The position numbers and the translations under genes were made by a program. The notes under the pieces are model-generated. The model searched no databases and was not told the DNA's origin. It worked only from the letters and a program-made list of their open reading frames with translations. From contig JAKSIP010000007.1 of assembly GCA_024398715.1 (NCBI GenBank), positions 19,841 to 83,840 of the forward strand: 64,000 bases of DNA, in the 5' to 3' direction. Of the stretch, positions 9,401 through 18,078 are shown piece after piece. How positions within the stretch are numbered: position 1 is the first letter of the stretch; the number at the start of each line of letters is the position of its first letter. Source of the DNA: Bacteroidaceae bacterium (GTDB lineage Bacteria > Bacteroidota > Bacteroidia > Bacteroidales > Bacteroidaceae).

Positions 9401-10579
9401 ACTCTCACACTTGATCCAGTTGAGATTACAGTCTATTATCCTTTAATGGCCAACATAACTTACTCAAAGAGCATTACAGGTGCGGTCTGTAAAAACGGTA
9501 GTCCTGTAACAAACTATGGAAATGTTGATGTTACTATAACTGCTATTGATAATACTGCACTTGCATCAGGTTCTGGCAATAAGATTACTGCCAATCTCGA
9601 TAAGAATTATGGCACCACAAAATATAGTGCATATTATGTCTATAATGGCAAGACTCTGAGTGCATCTGCAAACCTGACAATTCATGCAGTAGAATATTCA
9701 CTTGTAGGTAATACAATTAATGTTCAAAATGAGACATTGAATTTGTCAAATAATCCGGCAACTGGAAAGCTCACTACTTATACAGATGGTATAGTAACCA
9801 GTGGTCCAGCCACTGTCGATTTGACAGTCTCTGGCCTTAAAAGCAACCAAACAATAGCAACATTATCAAGCAATACTATTACAGCCCATAATAAGGGTAC
9901 AACCAATTATTCTTATCAATATCAATATTCAAGCGGCGATTACAACTATAAGTTTAGTGCTCAAGACGGTGTTATTGATGTTCAAGCTACAATTAACTAT
10001 TCGTTAACTCTTAGTGCTGCGGAAGTATCAGTTAACGGAACCGTTACACCTAAAGGAACATTACATAAAGAAGTTAATGGTAAAGAAGTGGGATCTACTA
10101 CTGTTGAAGTATATGCAACCAATACTGCAAATAATGCCGTTGCAACTTGTTCTAATGGTAAACTGGTTGGTAAGAGTGCCGGAAAGACTACCTATTCTGC
10201 AAAATATACAAACGATATTGTTGGAACAGTTACGTGTAATAATGGAGCTAATGTTTCCGTTATTTCTTCTAATAATTATTTGTGGCAAAATAATTCCGGA
10301 GTTACTCCTGTGTGGGGTTCTAATAAAAATGTTACGTTCGTAAATGGATATTCTCTGAGACCATATGATAAATTTTATATTGAATGCCAAAGAATTGATA
10401 GTGGCTCAGAAAGTACATTACAGGTGCTTGCGGGTAATAACTGGGTTGGTGAGTATAAGATTACAACTTCAGGTGTAACAACCATAGAATGCGAGGTTCC
10501 TTCTTGGGCTAGTGGAAGTCTTAATTACGCTCAATTTGCTGGAAATAATGTTAAAGTTACCGGAGTGTATATAAAGTGA
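6497..10579 (+). CDS. large multidomain fimbrillin lipoprotein with Ig-like repeats, putative tip adhesin
   Basis: The protein has 1360 residues from the ATG of MKHIIKGL; an ATG three codons upstream (6488) is equally possible, and an ATG at 6446 is rejected because it falls inside the stem-loop. The signal peptide ends ALYCC, so either Cys could be lipidated. Residues 1-405 are a fimbrillin domain: FYWPAAGSLTFFIYSPY, NVDFMAT, FKHQLSTIQF, and IHWDPSVTQF at the point where the smaller paralogues end. Residues about 406-860 match nothing I recognise and contain several Cys. Residues about 866-1255 hold four repeats of roughly 100 residues, each opening with Y-[AST]-L and a beta-rich pattern, like bacterial Ig-like domains. 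The last 105 residues form a distinct Trp-rich module. Position at the array end and size suggest a tip or adhesin role; this is inference. Confidence 0.8.
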   Translation: MKHIIKGLSLITLTAALYCCTQDDGMDYWSFATGNQEIEFTPNTDLNTKDVISGTTYPSDVPFAVTAWYLGTETSYSAVNKKWDDYKTKSVQNGGAIQYIPNLNTTGSGVNASMIVRTGQTYWKNPYTKFYWPAAGSLTFFIYSPYNSLVNDSIEGHSIVSCTPDRGLTISRFDATPKGGRLDDWGNPVPEGNQWNVDFMATPILKNYTKDSIGTAINAVFKHQLSTIQFSSKRSKDLSDDVVIYLKEIKLKRILSVASYSMTNSDSAIWSRKGNFDDIESEYVIFRDTAGLELTSESVVTNTLMDEHGPILVIPQELPYIPGAVNSDNATIIVTYSKKAPVPNPLFGLEDGQDSLITQIQDAFYYGDFKSIIGQWKPGKSYTYSLSIGGLETIHWDPSVTQFSYESKVLRPLIFDKTGNVSDQVILSLVKQDTVNKYNGSFSKYGNYNFQVNEDCQSDIRDNLYFMWYKLRRPKQDGDKWSITNSGTTYSYNWFASIEKNSSGAYYVKTDQQMDPYSLFKQVCGSGASPYNTNSNCRNSVVFQLKRCSRSNSYYIYHPATDTYLSIDFSKASNGVGNTDCASFVPNISSATPLSIDFLGLYQDNKQYDNTTDGVQIYYDSYTDNYYDNGNIISKSYNAETGESYYVLGVNMSRTFYRNYITFDNGTISFQTVSSTPVSIEKQYLYITKNIDMEMGWRKAHEEVGKLLNKSGSFDNITIDQYNCSALMNLIPLNGTVKTEQQAVIDDDDVLSDFELRNIHGNTDTYGSSGTLGEYHVKDIITVRGDVYAKVNGNGPCLVEKNVILTANSIISGTYGKILDNGTISVVAGGNVDGQGTVECNVQLKNHSKYGSITPTGANYKFKAFDRISYALSLNKVVVETGESVTAKGTVYYVYNGVASSNIAASPVDVTATATGDSNYAKASDGKIIGEAEGTTTYSGKYTYKDASQVTYNLTATEGTVEVKKADYTLTLDPVEITVYYPLMANITYSKSITGAVCKNGSPVTNYGNVDVTITAIDNTALASGSGNKITANLDKNYGTTKYSAYYVYNGKTLSASANLTIHAVEYSLVGNTINVQNETLNLSNNPATGKLTTYTDGIVTSGPATVDLTVSGLKSNQTIATLSSNTITAHNKGTTNYSYQYQYSSGDYNYKFSAQDGVIDVQATINYSLTLSAAEVSVNGTVTPKGTLHKEVNGKEVGSTTVEVYATNTANNAVATCSNGKLVGKSAGKTTYSAKYTNDIVGTVTCNNGANVSVISSNNYLWQNNSGVTPVWGSNKNVTFVNGYSLRPYDKFYIECQRIDSGSESTLQVLAGNNWVGEYKITTSGVTTIECEVPSWASGSLNYAQFAGNNVKVTGVYIK

Positions 10580-10601
10580 TGCATATTTTATAGGTAAGAT
10601 T

Positions 10602-10634
10602 TCACCCGCTGCGAAACAGCGGGTGATTTTTTTT
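10602..10634 (+). terminator. rho-independent terminator of the fimbrillin array
   Basis: A ten-pair GC-rich stem (TCACCCGCTG with CAGCGGGTGA, five-base loop) is followed by eight T. It lies 22 bases after the stop of the large fimbrillin gene and directly before the proS promoter, closing the array transcript. Confidence 0.92.
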
Positions 10635-10637
10635 GAT

Positions 10638-10645
10638 TAACTTTG
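10638..10645 (+). promoter_or_regulatory. proS promoter, -7 element
   Basis: TAACTTTG matches the Bacteroidota -7 consensus TAnnTTTG, 25 bases before the proS ATG and immediately after the terminator. No clear TTTG -33 element is seen at the usual distance. Confidence 0.6.
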
Positions 10646-10669
10646 TAAGCGTAAACAAAATAAACAATA

Positions 10670-12151
10670 ATGGCTAAGGAACTTAAAGATTTGACTAAGA
10701 GAAGCGATAATTACTCGCAGTGGTACAATGAACTTGTTGTTAAGGCGGATCTTGCAGAACAGGCCCCGGTTCGCGGCTGTATGGTTATCAAACCTTATGG
10801 CTATGCTATATGGGAAAAGATGCAGCGTATCCTTGACGACAAATTTAAGGAAACCGGTCACCAGAACGCATATTTCCCGTTACTTATACCAAAATCTTTC
10901 CTTAGCAAAGAGGCTGAACATGTTGAGGGGTTTGCCAAAGAGTGCGCTGTGGTTACACATTACCGTTTGAAGAATGATGAAAACGGGGGTGGGGTTGTTG
11001 TAGATCCTGAAGCTAAACTGGAGGAAGAACTTATTGTTCGTCCTACCAGCGAAACTATCATTTGGGCAACATATAAAAACTGGATCAAGTCTTACCGCGA
11101 TCTTCCTATACTGTGCAACCAGTGGGCAAACGTTATGCGCTGGGAAATGCGTCCGCGTCTGTTCCTGCGTACGGCAGAGTTCCTGTGGCAGGAGGGACAT
11201 ACTGCTCATGCTACAAGAGAGGAGGCTGAACAGGAGGCCCTCCGTATGCATGCAGTCTATGCCGATTTTGCAGAGAAGTATATGGCTCTTCCTGTAATCA
11301 AGGGCGTAAAGTCTGAAACTGAACGTTTTGCAGGTGCTCTTGATACCTACACAATTGAGTCAATGACTCAGGATGGAAAAGCATTGCAGTGCGGTACCGC
11401 TCATTTTCTTGGTCAGAACTTTGCCAAGGCTTTCGGCGTACAGTTTATAAACAAGGATAATCAGCTTGAATATGTGTGGGCAACATCATGGGGCGTATCA
11501 ACACGTCTTATGGGTGCTCTGGTAATGGCTCATTCAGATGATAACGGTCTGGTTCTGCCGCCAAAGCTTGCTCCTATTCAAGTGGTTATTATTCCTATAT
11601 ACAAGACTCAGGAGGAATTGGATAAAATCAATGCCAAAGTCGAGCCTCTGCTTGCAGAACTGCGTGCAAAAGGTATCAGTGTCAAATATGACAATGCTGA
11701 CAATAAACGCCCGGGCTTCAAGTTTGCTGACTATGAACTGAAGGGTATTCCTGTACGTCTGGTTATTGGTGCACGCGATATGGAGGCCGGCACGCTTGAA
11801 GTTATGCGCCGCGATACTCTGGAAAAGGAAACCGTCCAGTTTGATGGTATTACGGATTATGTTGGAAACCTGCTTGAGGCCATTCAGGACAATATATATA
11901 AGAAAGCTCTCAGTTTCAGAAACTCACGTATGGTTGAGGTTGATTCTTACGATGAGTTCAAACAGAAGATTGAGGAGGGCTGTTTTGTTATGGCTCACTG
12001 GGACGGTACTGCCGAAACGGAAGCCAAGATTAAAGAAGAAACAAAGGCTACTATCCGTTGTAATCCGTTTGATTACAAGAAGGAAGCCGGAAGGTGCGTA
12101 TATACGGGCAAACCAAGTGAATGCCGCGTATTGTTTGCACGCTCATACTGA
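10670..12151 (+). CDS. proS: prolyl-tRNA synthetase
   Basis: Class II aminoacyl-tRNA synthetase that charges tRNA-Pro with proline in the cytoplasm. The protein has 493 residues and is of the archaeal/eukaryotic-like short type: the N terminus ([21 protein letters not shown]) leads straight to class II motif 1, motif 2 follows at [20 protein letters not shown], with no large editing insertion between motifs 2 and 3 as in the E. coli type. A C-terminal anticodon-binding domain (VQVVIIPIY onward) and a short C-terminal zinc-binding-like extension ending in ARSY are present. The start ATG follows a promoter by 25 bases. Its TGA shares one base with the ATG of the next gene (TGATG), so the two are probably translationally coupled although their functions look unrelated. 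Confidence 0.95.
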   Translation: MAKELKDLTKRSDNYSQWYNELVVKADLAEQAPVRGCMVIKPYGYAIWEKMQRILDDKFKETGHQNAYFPLLIPKSFLSKEAEHVEGFAKECAVVTHYRLKNDENGGGVVVDPEAKLEEELIVRPTSETIIWATYKNWIKSYRDLPILCNQWANVMRWEMRPRLFLRTAEFLWQEGHTAHATREEAEQEALRMHAVYADFAEKYMALPVIKGVKSETERFAGALDTYTIESMTQDGKALQCGTAHFLGQNFAKAFGVQFINKDNQLEYVWATSWGVSTRLMGALVMAHSDDNGLVLPPKLAPIQVVIIPIYKTQEELDKINAKVEPLLAELRAKGISVKYDNADNKRPGFKFADYELKGIPVRLVIGARDMEAGTLEVMRRDTLEKETVQFDGITDYVGNLLEAIQDNIYKKALSFRNSRMVEVDSYDEFKQKIEEGCFVMAHWDGTAETEAKIKEETKATIRCNPFDYKKEAGRCVYTGKPSECRVLFARSY

Positions 12152-13428
12152 TGAATCTTATGGCACAACCTGCCGGACATATTACAAACCTGCACAGGCT
12201 GTTACTTGTAGTAATGCTGCTTGCTGCAGGTTTTGTGCGTTTATGGTCTGCACCGGACAGGGTCTTTGCCGATAATATACATTCTCTGCAGGTTATTCTG
12301 AACGGGGACAGTTTTGTCCAGCCTGTAATCCGCTTGGGGAGCAGCGATGCTGTAACTCTCTCTTTTGACTGTATGAGTCATGTATATGAGAGATATACCT
12401 GTCATCTGGTCCATTGCAATGCGCAGTGGGAACCGGAAGACATGCTTGAGTCTGAATATATGAACGGTTTTAATGACCGCCCCATACGCAATTATGAAAC
12501 AAGTGTTGGAACAATGTTCCAATATACACACTATGAACAGACCTTTCCAAACAAAGATGTAGAGATTCTTGTTTCCGGCAACTATCTTGTCCAGATCTCG
12601 GATTCTCATGGAAATGTTGCAGCTCATGCCTGTTTTTATGTTGTGGAACCTGCTGTATCTGTTTCTGCAAGTGTATCGCCCAATACGGATATTGAGATGA
12701 ACGGCCGCTATCAGCAGCTGTCTTATACGGTACGGTGGGGTAGCGGTGCCGATATAAGAGACGCGGCGCAGGAACTTATTACATCTGTATCACAAAACGG
12801 GCGTACCGATAATGCTGTATTTGGTGCTGATCCTACGTATGTGCGCGGTAACGAAATTGAATATTCCCATTGCAGTGATCTGATATTTCCGGCTGGTTCT
12901 CCGTTCCGCAGGTTTGAAATGATTGATTATTATTCCAATGTGCAGAATGTTGAGAGTATAGGCTTTTTCGAACCGTATTATCATGCCACATTGCCTGTTG
13001 ACAAGCCTGCCCGCAATTACATATATGATCAGGACCAATCCGGTCACTATGTTGTAAGATACATCAATGCAGCAAACAGCAATATTGAAAGTGATTATCT
13101 TCTGACCCATTTCTATCTTGAGACTCCGTTCAGGACAGGCGGTTCTTTCTATATCAGCGGATATATGACCAATCATGAGTTTTCAAACCGCTACAGAATG
13201 GAGTGGAATGAGTCCAGACAATTGTATACGGCGGTCGTTCCGTTGAAGACGGGTTCATACAACTATCAGTATCTTTGGGTTCCGGACGGAGAAAAACGCG
13301 GTTATACATCTTTGACTGATGGAGATTTCTGGCAGACCCGCAATTCTTATCAGATATTCGTTTATCAGCGTTCATACGGAGCCCGCTATGACAAACTGAT
13401 AGGGTTTTCCGAACTGGTCTCCGAATAG
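12151..13428 (+). CDS. DUF5103 / type IX secretion plug-like protein
   Basis: This 425-residue protein has an N-terminal hydrophobic signal (LLLVVMLLAAGF, about residues 19-30) and then an all-beta secreted part. It fits the DUF5103 family, whose N-terminal domain is the one seen as the periplasmic plug of the SprA translocon in the type IX secretion system. Recognisable blocks are NIHSLQVILNGD, LSFDCM, YTCHLVHCNAQWEP and YETSVGTMFQYTHYEQTFP. The start is taken at the ATG of TGATG overlapping the proS stop; an in-frame ATG at 12121 inside proS is less likely. It is convergent with tamB (10-base gap, no clear terminator). Family assignment is from memory of the conserved blocks; a role in T9SS here is inference because no other T9SS gene is in the window. 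Confidence 0.7.
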   Translation: MNLMAQPAGHITNLHRLLLVVMLLAAGFVRLWSAPDRVFADNIHSLQVILNGDSFVQPVIRLGSSDAVTLSFDCMSHVYERYTCHLVHCNAQWEPEDMLESEYMNGFNDRPIRNYETSVGTMFQYTHYEQTFPNKDVEILVSGNYLVQISDSHGNVAAHACFYVVEPAVSVSASVSPNTDIEMNGRYQQLSYTVRWGSGADIRDAAQELITSVSQNGRTDNAVFGADPTYVRGNEIEYSHCSDLIFPAGSPFRRFEMIDYYSNVQNVESIGFFEPYYHATLPVDKPARNYIYDQDQSGHYVVRYINAANSNIESDYLLTHFYLETPFRTGGSFYISGYMTNHEFSNRYRMEWNESRQLYTAVVPLKTGSYNYQYLWVPDGEKRGYTSLTDGDFWQTRNSYQIFVYQRSYGARYDKLIGFSELVSE

Positions 13429-13438
13429 TCTCCTGTCC

Positions 13439-16400
13439 TTACTTGAATTCCTTTTCAAATACAAAACCTATTCCCTGTGTGTTGAGAGCGGTCTTTGTAA
13501 AGTAACGGTTGTTGTTACGGTTGTATCCAATCACGCTAAGTCCAATCTTGGGAACTATGCGGAACTGGACCTCGACATCGCCAATGAAATTGGAGGTTCC
13601 CATCAGGCCGTTTTCCCTGTATCCGAAATTGCCGTTTATCATAAGGCGGTTGTTCAGAAGGTGAGCCTCTACTATGCCCTCGTACTCGCGGTTTGACTGT
13701 ACGTTTCCGTTGGTGATGGCATCGGTGCTCAAATTGCTGGACAGACTCAGTACGTTACTGTTGAATATGTTGCCAAGCATGTTGTTTATCTGGGAGTTCA
13801 CGGTTGCTTTGGTTATTGCGTTAACGTTGCTTGTTGCCGCATCCTGTTGGGCGGCTGTGGCGTTCATATCGGTGTTGGTGAATTTTCCCAGTGCCAGCAG
13901 AGACATAACCTGAGTGTTGCGCTGTTCGTCTGTTGTAATTGCTCCGGCAAGTATTTCTTTTTCTTCTGCGGAACCTTGGGGCAGTTCAAGGTCAACGGCT
14001 ATTTCCGGGGCTGTCAGTTTTCCCATGATATCCATAAGACATCTCACTCTTACCAGGTTGCTGTTGTTGACATCCAGAGACAGGTCATACAGAGAAGCGG
14101 AATTTACCATGTGATATGCATGCAGATCCAGTTCCGTATTTGTGGGGTTCCCTACAAAATGGACTTTACTTGTTTCCAGTATGGTAAAGTCTTTGCGGAT
14201 AATGTTCTGCAGTGATATGTTGCAGTTTCCGCGCGTTACATCTACCACACCTGTCAGATTCAGGTTGTTTATGGGGTCATATAATGCCATAACCTGACCG
14301 GAACTGTTTACCTGACAGTTCATGTTGTTCATGAAGAAAGAAATTTCTGCACTTGGCGTAACGTTTACATTCAGACTGATATCCAGCCAGTTTTTGCTTT
14401 TGCGTGTTGGAGTAGCATTCTTGTGGATATCTCTTGTCTGTATGGAATCCAGCGGGGTGCCGCGGCGGATAAATGTAAGAAACTGGTCATTGACAAGGTT
14501 ACCCGTATTCAGATTGTAGGAGAATGTTGTTCCGGGAGCCGTATCAAGGTCTCCGTAAATATATATTCCCTTTCCTGCGTCTCCGCCTGTTTTGAGCCCG
14601 AACTTTCCTGTAGCGAATACCTGAGCTGCAATGGCACTGTTATTCTGTTCCAGAACATTTATTCCGTTCATTCCGTTAAGGTCTGCCTGAAAATCAACAC
14701 TTATATTCCTTAGGCAGTTGTGGGATATGAGACAGTTCAACACGCCTGTATGACCTTGGGCATCGCGGAAATCGACATTGACAAAGTCAAGCAGGTCCGG
14801 TTTTATGAACAGAGTGTCATAATCTACGTAGAATGTGGTGTTGACCACGGCAGGAGTTATTGCTACGTCTGTTACTGTAGGACTGCCTTTCAGATTCAGA
14901 CGCTTTGTTGTACCGAATATGGTGACAAGTCCTTTTGCATAACCGTCAAGGTTGTTGAAAAATCCTTTAGTAAAGTAATTCAGGAATCTCAGGTCAGTAT
15001 GGTTGGCATGAATGTTGAATTCCAATGAATCTGTTCCAGGAGCATAGAACCCGTCAATGGTTGTGTGATTGATGTTGTGGTCCATCTGCAAATCGCATTC
15101 AATGCGGCTTGTAAGGTTGTTCCAGTCTGCAGACAGAACGGCATGACCACCATATGAATTGAGAAATTCGAAATCCTGCAGATCCAGACTGGCGTTGATG
15201 GCCGGTTCGCTGCTCAAAGTGTTGTTGCTTGTTGCTGTACCGCTTGCAATGCCGGATAACGGAATGTTGTTCAGGTTGAACAAACCGAACCATTCTTTCA
15301 TGTCCATGTTGGCAAGGCTTACAGATACCGTATCTGTTGTACGGTCTGAAACCACTCCGTTTACTGCCAGATGCTGGTCTTTGTATCCAAGTTCAAAATT
15401 GCTGATTCCAATTGACTTGCTCTTGAATCTGAATGTGGAGGCTCCAAAGTTCCATAACAGATTCTTGTAGTGGAATAGGGTGGAATCAAAGGCAAGCGTT
15501 GTTGTTATGCCATTTTTGTTGTCATTTGCAGTTCTGCTGAAAGAGGCATGCATGCCAAGTTCTCCGCTAAGCATGTTGCTGGTGTTGTTTTCAAGTCCCA
15601 GCATTCCGTCTATTTTCCCCTCTGATGCCACTAATGCATAGTACAGCCGGTTACGGTTGTTCTGCTCCAGGTCAATGATACCGTTTATACCTGCCTGAAG
15701 TACAGAGTTGTCTGCAGAAAACCCAATATCGAAATTCTGAAAGTGATTTTCCTTGAAATCTGCGTTTTCTATCTGTATTTCCAGCTGTGCCGTATGTTCG
15801 GAGTCTGCCAATGTACAGAAACCTGTTGACAGACAGTTGTCAAGAGGCAGGTGAAGAAGTTTTGTGTACAGATCCGTTTCTTTCAGCTCATAAGTCAGAG
15901 TACAGTTGTTGGCGGGGTGCATATTGTTCTTGAGCCCAAGCCGGGATGCGCTCCATCCGTATAATTCGGGTAACGGATTTCTGAGCAGATTGTGTAAGGA
16001 ATATGGAATGGTTCTCAGACTGAAACCTCCGCTCAATGCAATATCTGCAATGTCTGATTCTACAGTAATGAGTCTGCTGTCTTTGTCCATTGTAGAGCAT
16101 ATGTATAGAGTGTCCAGGTAGAATGTGTCTGTAGCATTGCTGACTGTCCAGTTCTCAAATCTGATATCTCCTGTCATGCTGTCAAAGTCAGTCCCTTTGA
16201 GATTGGATTCCAAATGACCGGACAGTGCCAGTCTTTCTTTCTCAGCGGGAATAAGGTTCAGTGCCTTGAGATCAAGCCCTGTTATGTCCAACACCAGACT
16301 GCTGAGCGGATTCTCTCTTCCGAATCCGTAGCCTGCACTGAGTGCAAGGGCGGCATTGGGGTCTGATATTGATATTTTTGCGCTCACAGAGTCGTTGTTG

Positions 16401-17803
16401 AAATCTCCTTCAAACTCTATGTTGCCGAATTCGTAGTCTTTGAACCCGATTGCTGAAACGTAGCCTGTGTATTCTCCATGCAATGTGGAATCATAATGTT
16501 CAAGCCCCCATAAATTTCCTTTTATGTTGAAGGAAGCAGGGTAGAACATGTTGCTTCCGGTCAATGTGTTCAAGTCAAGATCCTGTACATTTATGCCTAT
16601 GCCGGCAGCCGATGTGTTACCGTCGGCACTGATGTTTATATGTGAAAGACCGCTGTTCAATGCCAGGTCGGCGCGGCAACCGGTACTGTTGTTTCCGTTG
16701 ATTTTCAGAATTATTGTGCTCATGCCCAATTTGTTCAGAATCTGGTGTGGAATGTTGAGATTGAACCCTGCCAGGTTCCGGGTAATGAAACTGTCAAATT
16801 GTGGAGATGTCTTGAGTACGGAACTGAAATCCTTGAACCCTATGTTTTCTTTGCTGATGATGTTTGTAATGGTGCCGTTTGTTGTGAATGTCACACAGTT
16901 TTCTTCTGTTATGAAATCTATGTTTTCAATTTGGAGCGAATCTGTACTTCCGTGTATGTTGCACAGCAGATTGACCGGCTGGGTGAATGTGGCCAATTCC
17001 GGGAATACAGGGGTGAACTCACTTGGCAATATTGCCGATGCAAGACTGAAATCAATATCGTACCGGCTTGCTTTTTCACGGTGCCTGCGGGTATTTCTCC
17101 TAATGAACAGTCTTTCAATTTCCAAATCAGAATTGTCCAGGGCAATCCTGAACTGTTCAAGCTGATAGTTCCTTGAACTCATGCGGAAACTTCCGCGGAC
17201 AGATTGGAGGTCAAGCCCTGAATGTTCGATAGCAGAGACTGACCGGCATATGATACTGACTGAATCCTGGCTTAAGGTTTTGACAGAAAAATTCGCGTTT
17301 ATGCGGTCTGCCTCAATATGGTTGGAATTGAATCTGCCGGGAGTATCCGGAATTGAATGATTGTCAAACTTGACATATCCGTTTACTATGGTAACTCCGT
17401 TTACGCGGAGTGAAAGACCGGAGTGTGTCTGGGAACGTGTAGGTGACTTCCGGTCCTGCACCGTCTCTTTTCTGCTGTTCCCGTTAGGATTAAGTAGAAA
17501 ACTGAAGTTCTTGGCAGAATCTTCATGTTCAGTGTATAGAAACAGTTCTGGCTGTCTGAGCCGCACGTTTGAAAGAGTGATACGGTTGTTCAGAAGATCA
17601 ATGGGATTGACCCTGGCCTCAAAATGGGGCAGGCGGAACATTATGCTGTCTTTACGGTCATACACAATAATGTTTGAGGCTTTGATTCCGACCGGATAGA
17701 CAAACGTGAAATTTTCTATGCTCAGATTTGTCTTGAAAATCTTTTTTGCCGCTGTCTGTGCGACAAATGCCAACCTGTGCTGCACAAAAGAGTTGTTCAG
17801 CAT
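13439..17803 (-). CDS. tamB: translocation and assembly module protein TamB
   Basis: A very large (1454 residues from the first ATG) beta-repetitive protein with the TamB/DUF490 C-terminal domain: long runs of alternating hydrophobic residues, VDVTRGNCNISLQNII, VDLELPQGSAEE and the ending GFVFEKEFK. TamB proteins are anchored in the inner membrane and span the periplasm to outer-membrane Omp85 partners, supporting outer-membrane protein insertion or lipid transport. The first ATG gives a protein lacking its anchor; the frame stays open for 35 codons upstream and encodes KIHLTVTALFIAILIGHL, a good transmembrane helix. Translation therefore probably starts at a rare codon, for example ATT at 17878, giving a 1479-residue protein. 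It is not adjacent to the TamL-like gene at 42725. Confidence 0.88.
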   Translation of the reverse strand: MLNNSFVQHRLAFVAQTAAKKIFKTNLSIENFTFVYPVGIKASNIIVYDRKDSIMFRLPHFEARVNPIDLLNNRITLSNVRLRQPELFLYTEHEDSAKNFSFLLNPNGNSRKETVQDRKSPTRSQTHSGLSLRVNGVTIVNGYVKFDNHSIPDTPGRFNSNHIEADRINANFSVKTLSQDSVSIICRSVSAIEHSGLDLQSVRGSFRMSSRNYQLEQFRIALDNSDLEIERLFIRRNTRRHREKASRYDIDFSLASAILPSEFTPVFPELATFTQPVNLLCNIHGSTDSLQIENIDFITEENCVTFTTNGTITNIISKENIGFKDFSSVLKTSPQFDSFITRNLAGFNLNIPHQILNKLGMSTIILKINGNNSTGCRADLALNSGLSHINISADGNTSAAGIGINVQDLDLNTLTGSNMFYPASFNIKGNLWGLEHYDSTLHGEYTGYVSAIGFKDYEFGNIEFEGDFNNDSVSAKISISDPNAALALSAGYGFGRENPLSSLVLDITGLDLKALNLIPAEKERLALSGHLESNLKGTDFDSMTGDIRFENWTVSNATDTFYLDTLYICSTMDKDSRLITVESDIADIALSGGFSLRTIPYSLHNLLRNPLPELYGWSASRLGLKNNMHPANNCTLTYELKETDLYTKLLHLPLDNCLSTGFCTLADSEHTAQLEIQIENADFKENHFQNFDIGFSADNSVLQAGINGIIDLEQNNRNRLYYALVASEGKIDGMLGLENNTSNMLSGELGMHASFSRTANDNKNGITTTLAFDSTLFHYKNLLWNFGASTFRFKSKSIGISNFELGYKDQHLAVNGVVSDRTTDTVSVSLANMDMKEWFGLFNLNNIPLSGIASGTATSNNTLSSEPAINASLDLQDFEFLNSYGGHAVLSADWNNLTSRIECDLQMDHNINHTTIDGFYAPGTDSLEFNIHANHTDLRFLNYFTKGFFNNLDGYAKGLVTIFGTTKRLNLKGSPTVTDVAITPAVVNTTFYVDYDTLFIKPDLLDFVNVDFRDAQGHTGVLNCLISHNCLRNISVDFQADLNGMNGINVLEQNNSAIAAQVFATGKFGLKTGGDAGKGIYIYGDLDTAPGTTFSYNLNTGNLVNDQFLTFIRRGTPLDSIQTRDIHKNATPTRKSKNWLDISLNVNVTPSAEISFFMNNMNCQVNSSGQVMALYDPINNLNLTGVVDVTRGNCNISLQNIIRKDFTILETSKVHFVGNPTNTELDLHAYHMVNSASLYDLSLDVNNSNLVRVRCLMDIMGKLTAPEIAVDLELPQGSAEEKEILAGAITTDEQRNTQVMSLLALGKFTNTDMNATAAQQDAATSNVNAITKATVNSQINNMLGNIFNSNVLSLSSNLSTDAITNGNVQSNREYEGIVEAHLLNNRLMINGNFGYRENGLMGTSNFIGDVEVQFRIVPKIGLSVIGYNRNNNRYFTKTALNTQGIGFVFEKEFK

Positions 17804-17894
17804 GAGGTGCCCTATCAGTATGGCAATAAACAGGGCTGTGACGGTGAGGTGTATCTTATTACCTGTTCTGATATGAATTCCGTATAATATTTTA

Positions 17895-17927
17895 CAAAAA
17901 TAGGTAATTTAACGTATCTGCAGTAAA
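17895..17927 (-). promoter_or_regulatory. tamB promoter candidate
   Basis: On the minus strand TATTTTTG (17902-17895) fits TAnnTTTG, with TTTA 21 bases upstream in place of TTTG. Transcription would begin near 17888, upstream of the proposed ATT start at 17878 and about 85 bases before the first ATG. Confidence 0.5.
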
Positions 17928-17999
17928 CTTTTCAGGATTATTTGCGCATATTGTTGATAACTATTTGGACGTTTGCAAGTATATGTGGACTAAAAGTAG

Positions 18000-18007
18000 T
18001 AATTTTG
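18000..18007 (+). promoter_or_regulatory. nqr operon promoter, -7 element
   Basis: TAATTTTG matches TAnnTTTG and lies 71 bases upstream of nqrA. A TTTG at 17972 is 24 bases upstream, longer than the usual spacing, so only the -7 element is well supported. The roughly 65-base leader is longer than most in this window. Confidence 0.5.
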
Positions 18008-18078
18008 TAGCGCCGATTTCCGGTCTTCTCAAAAATAACTATAGATAGAAGGTATTTAATAACGTTATTATAAAAAAA

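Noticed and set aside
16548..17165. 205-codon open frame on the plus strand inside tamB
   Set aside because: Shadow of the tamB coding strand; no start context and no family resemblance.
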